From the NCBI GenBank assembly GCA_944320135.1, contig CALUGI010000013.1:17521-81520 (forward strand): a stretch of DNA of 64,000 nucleotides, read 5' to 3'. Shown here in pieces: positions 61,306-64,000 of this stretch. Position numbers and translations under genes: made by a program. Under the pieces are notes generated by a model. The model was not told where the DNA came from. It was given only the letters and a program-made list of their open reading frames with translations, and ran no database searches. Numbering within the stretch: position 1 is the stretch's first letter; each line of letters begins with the position of its first letter. This DNA is from an uncultured Phocaeicola sp. Its GTDB lineage: Bacteria; Bacteroidota; Bacteroidia; Bacteroidales; Bacteroidaceae.

Positions 61306-62079
61306 TCAACGAATGATTCCTAACCTCGAACTTTCTACAAATTCAATGATGTTGTTGATTTCTTTGCTGTTAGGAACTTGCTCGCGGATACGAATCAACG
61401 CATCATGCTGAGAAGTGTTCGCTTTGTACAGGATGCGGTAAGCCTGAGCAATGTGCTTGATCAGCGTTTCCGAGAACCCGTTGTGTTCCAATACCTTCGT
61501 GTTGATGCTATAGAACTCGATCGGTTCATGGGCGGCCACGATGTAAGGAGGTATGTCTCGCACGAAACGACAGCCTCCCTGCACCACAGAGAAAGTGCCC
61601 AACCGGGTATTTCCCTGCATCAGCACGTTGGAAGTCAGAATGGAACAGTCATGAATAATACAATTTCCGGAAACCTGCGAGCCGTTGCCGATAATACAGC
61701 GGTTTCCCACTTCCACATCGTGCGACAAACGCGCGCCTGTCATGATAAAGTTCCCGTCACCGATTGCCGTATCATGCCCGGCATGAGTGCCACGGATGAT
61801 AACTGCATTTTCGCGAATCACGTTATTATTTCCTATGCGCGCACACGTTTCCTCACCTGTATAAGCGAAATCCTGAGGCACTGCGGCAATCACCGCTCCC
61901 TGATAAACCGTGTTTCCGTTTCCCATACGCGCCCCGCTCATCAGGCTCGCGTATGGCATAATCACATTGTCATCGCCTATTTCTACGTTCTTGTCGATAT
62001 AGGCGAACGGATGAATCGTCACGTTTTTCCCTATCTTTGCAGACGGGTCTACGTAAGCTAAAGGGCTAATCATAGTCAT
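61306..62079 (-). CDS. LpxA-family acyltransferase (probable divergent paralog)
   Basis: 257 residues from ATG 62079; an ATG two codons later is an alternative. The N-terminal 185 residues are a left-handed beta-helix of hexapeptide repeats (ISPLAYVDPSAKIGKNVTI...), with the catalytic-type histidine in GARLSHDVEVGNRCIIGNG, corresponding to His125 of E. coli LpxA. The helical C-terminus (about 190-257) is also LpxA-like. The usual HQFV-type segment is replaced by LTSNVLMQGNTRLG, and no lpxC, lpxD or fabZ gene is adjacent. Standard LpxA adds the first acyl chain of lipid A. This may be a second acyltransferase with another sugar or acyl donor. Confidence 0.8.
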   Translation of the reverse strand: MTMISPLAYVDPSAKIGKNVTIHPFAYIDKNVEIGDDNVIMPYASLMSGARMGNGNTVYQGAVIAAVPQDFAYTGEETCARIGNNNVIRENAVIIRGTHAGHDTAIGDGNFIMTGARLSHDVEVGNRCIIGNGSQVSGNCIIHDCSILTSNVLMQGNTRLGTFSVVQGGCRFVRDIPPYIVAAHEPIEFYSINTKVLEHNGFSETLIKHIAQAYRILYKANTSQHDALIRIREQVPNSKEINNIIEFVESSRLGIIR

Positions 62080-62103
62080 ATATGCAATTATTTTAAGGTT
62101 ACG

Positions 62104-63489
62104 TTAATTTCTGCCTCCACCCAACGCGCTGTAAAGGTTGATTACAGCCTGCAGGCGTTGGAAATTGTCTGAAACTTCAGTCAACTGTGCGCTCAACAGA
62201 CTCTGCTGTGCGGTAAGGATTTCCAGATAAGTGGCGTCACCGCTCTGGAACAAAGCCTTCGTATAAGTGACAGCCTTATCCAACAGATCCACCTGCTGGC
62301 GGTCTTGAATGAGTTTCTTGTCCTGCGTGTCATACAGATACAGCGCATCACTCACTTCCTGTCCGGCTTCCAGAATAGTCTGCTGATAGTTCATCTGAGC
62401 AATCTTCTCTTCCGCCTTCGACACTTTCAAGTTAGCCACCAGCTTGCCGTTGTTGAAAATAGGCTGAGTAAGCGAAGCGATAGCACTGAGAATCACCTTG
62501 CCCGGATTGATAATGGCCGCTCCTGCACTGTTGGTCCATCCTGCCGTACCGCTGATGGTAATGCTCGGATAGAATGCCGAACGAGCCTGGTTGGTCGTAT
62601 AATAAGCGCTTGCCAACGACATTTCTGCAATCTTCACATCCGGGCGGTTCTCCAAGAGCTGCAAGGGCACGCCGACCATAAGATTGTCGGGAACAGTCTG
62701 TGCATCCAGCGTACTGCGGTCAATATGCTGTGGCGCCTTTGCAAGCAGCACGCACAGAGAGTTTTCCGTCTCGCGCACCTGACGCTTCAGATCAAGCAGA
62801 GAAGCCTGAACCTGATGATAGACGGCACGAGTCTGGGCCACGGCAGCCTCTGTGGTCATTCCGGCAATCTTCATTGCCTCCATCGTGCGCACATTCTCTT
62901 TATAGATGTCAACCGTCTCGGAAGTAATCTGCACCTGACGGTCAAGCATCAGCAAAGAATAATAAATATTGGCAATGCCCCCGATAATCTGAGAGCGTAC
63001 AGCCTGCTGGGAATACTGGCTTTGCAAATAAACCGTGCGCTGGTCCCGTTTTGCGTTCAGCAACTTGCCAAACAGGTCAATCTCCCAACTCGCCGCCACA
63101 GGCAGCTGATAAGTCTTGCTTGTCTTCGACTTGTCGAAACTGCTTAGAGTTCCCTGCGGCACCAGATTGAATGAGGGCAGATAAGCCAGCTTGGCAGCGG
63201 TCAGCATCACTTTCGCTTCCTCCACACGGAGAATGGCAGCCTGCATGTCTACATTGTTAGCCAATCCTTCTTCAATCAAAGCCTGCAGCTGAGGGTCGCG
63301 GAACACTTCTTTCCACGGAAGATTGCCCATATTCGCCGTATCGGTAACAGCCAACGTGTCCGTTTCTGATACCGGGTCACGATAGATGCCTGAGGCATCT
63401 ATCGTTTCCGGACGATCATAAGCTCTGTAGATGTGGCAGCTGCTCATCATGGCAGCCAGACACATCATTCCTATTATCTGTTTCTTCAT
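62104..63489 (-). CDS. RND efflux outer-membrane lipoprotein (TolC/OprM, NodT type)
   Basis: 461 residues from ATG 63489; the longer frame upstream overlaps the pump gene and lacks a signal. Lipobox cysteine in MMSSCHIYRAYDRP. Two OEP repeats: about 70-255 (LPWKEVFRDPQLQALIEEGLANNVDMQAAILRVEEAKVML) and 270-455 (ENRPDVKIAEMSLASAYYTTNQARSAFYPSITISG). It forms the trimeric outer-membrane exit channel for the RND pump encoded just upstream. Confidence 0.94.
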   Translation of the reverse strand: MKKQIIGMMCLAAMMSSCHIYRAYDRPETIDASGIYRDPVSETDTLAVTDTANMGNLPWKEVFRDPQLQALIEEGLANNVDMQAAILRVEEAKVMLTAAKLAYLPSFNLVPQGTLSSFDKSKTSKTYQLPVAASWEIDLFGKLLNAKRDQRTVYLQSQYSQQAVRSQIIGGIANIYYSLLMLDRQVQITSETVDIYKENVRTMEAMKIAGMTTEAAVAQTRAVYHQVQASLLDLKRQVRETENSLCVLLAKAPQHIDRSTLDAQTVPDNLMVGVPLQLLENRPDVKIAEMSLASAYYTTNQARSAFYPSITISGTAGWTNSAGAAIINPGKVILSAIASLTQPIFNNGKLVANLKVSKAEEKIAQMNYQQTILEAGQEVSDALYLYDTQDKKLIQDRQQVDLLDKAVTYTKALFQSGDATYLEILTAQQSLLSAQLTEVSDNFQRLQAVINLYSALGGGRN

Positions 63490-63499
63490 TATCGTCTTG

Positions 63500-64000
63500 T
63501 CATTTAATATTAGGAGAATACTGTTCAATTTCTGCTTCCACTTCGCTTTCGTCCAAGCTATCCCATTCCATCGGTTTAACCTTTTCTTGCAGCCATTGGA
63601 ATACGACGAACAACACGGGCACAATGAAAATCTGGAAAATCATACCGATCAACATACCGCCGATTGCGGAAGCACCCAGTGTACGGTTACCGTGAGCACC
63701 TACACCGAAGGCAAACATCAACGGAAGCAGACCGATAATCATTGCCAACGAAGTCATCAGAATCGGTCGCAGACGGGCGGAAGCTCCAAGGACAGCGGCC
63801 CAGGAGATACTCATACCCTGCTTGCGACGGTCGAGAGCGAACTCTACAATCAGAATCGCATTCTTAGCCAACAGCCCCATCAACATAATCAACGCAATCT
63901 GCATGTAGATGTCGTTCGACATAGTTCCCAATACCATCTTCAATGCCGGGATGCTGCCCAATGCCGAGAATCCGTTGACGAACAAGAAGCTACCCAACAG
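63500..64000 (-). CDS. RND efflux pump inner-membrane subunit (AcrB/HAE1), C-terminal part
   Basis: The frame is open to the right edge, so the gene continues outside; about 166 C-terminal residues are visible. The segment IALIMLMGLLAKNAILIVEFA is the signature of HAE1 RND pumps, followed by LRPILMTSLAMIIGLLPLMFAFG and a last membrane helix (IGGMLIGMIFQIFIVPVLFVVF). The charged tail ends DESEVEAEIEQYSPNIK. Ten bases separate it from the outer-membrane channel gene. Proton-driven multidrug export is the usual function. Confidence 0.95.
   Translation of the reverse strand: MLGSFLFVNGFSALGSIPALKMVLGTMSNDIYMQIALIMLMGLLAKNAILIVEFALDRRKQGMSISWAAVLGASARLRPILMTSLAMIIGLLPLMFAFGVGAHGNRTLGASAIGGMLIGMIFQIFIVPVLFVVFQWLQEKVKPMEWDSLDESEVEAEIEQYSPNIK

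Overview
The window is a Bacteroidales chromosome segment, most likely Bacteroidaceae (Bacteroides/Phocaeicola/Mediterranea-like); the species cannot be resolved from sequence alone. The support is repeated SusC/SusD pairs, fimbrillin-like and PCMD-domain lipoproteins, lipobox cysteines followed by acidic residues (the Bacteroidetes surface-export pattern), almost no Shine-Dalgarno sequences, and many promoters of the Bacteroidetes type (TTTG, 19-20 bases, TAnnTTTG). No rRNA, CRISPR array, transposase or phage gene was seen.

Layout. (1) 1-8834: the end of a pectin-type polysaccharide utilization locus (PUL), with a cut-off SusC, a SusD, an FN3/beta-helix (DUF4957/DUF5123-like) lipoprotein, and two lipoproteins with fimbrillin-like N-termini, one ending in a pectinesterase domain. 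(2) 8885-25039: a mostly housekeeping block: mutS2, tRNA-Ser(UGA), a secreted basic-tail protein, cvfB, a LolD-like ATPase, tcdA, a CPA2 antiporter, asd, a compact ATPase plus DUF4435 pair resembling PARIS, a DMT transporter, a Upf1-like helicase, an Fsr-type MFS transporter and an MGMT-family protein. (3) 25337-36531: a second PUL: ECF sigma factor without a visible anti-sigma gene, SusC, SusD, Ig-like lipoprotein, alginate-lyase-family protein and two fimbrillin-like lipoproteins. (4) 36624-43658: a HigA-type antitoxin with an apparently frameshifted toxin, DUF4251 protein, gdhA, a receiver-receiver-PPDK_N fusion protein and an AraC regulator. (5) 44011-60962: a surface-protein region with three DUF4493-type lipoproteins, two paralogous small beta-barrels, five PCMD-domain lipoproteins, two calycin-like lipoproteins and one porin-like barrel. 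An AT-rich ATPase plus TOPRIM-like pair (57031-58807) sits inside it. (6) 61074-64000: initiator tRNA-fMet, an LpxA-family acyltransferase, and the outer-membrane and inner-membrane parts of an RND efflux pump.

How the genes work together. The two PULs each pair an outer-membrane import complex with surface lipoproteins that bind or cut the glycan. The 44-53 kb operon has an unusual make-up: beta-barrels embedded among modular lipoproteins, with overlapping reading frames. It shares one promoter type (identical 27-base element spacing and identical -33 flank) with the two calycin genes downstream, so these three units look co-regulated. This promoter-linked surface system, and the two split ATPase/TOPRIM pairs, are the best candidates for undescribed biology. 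All calls come from reading the sequence; no database search was run.
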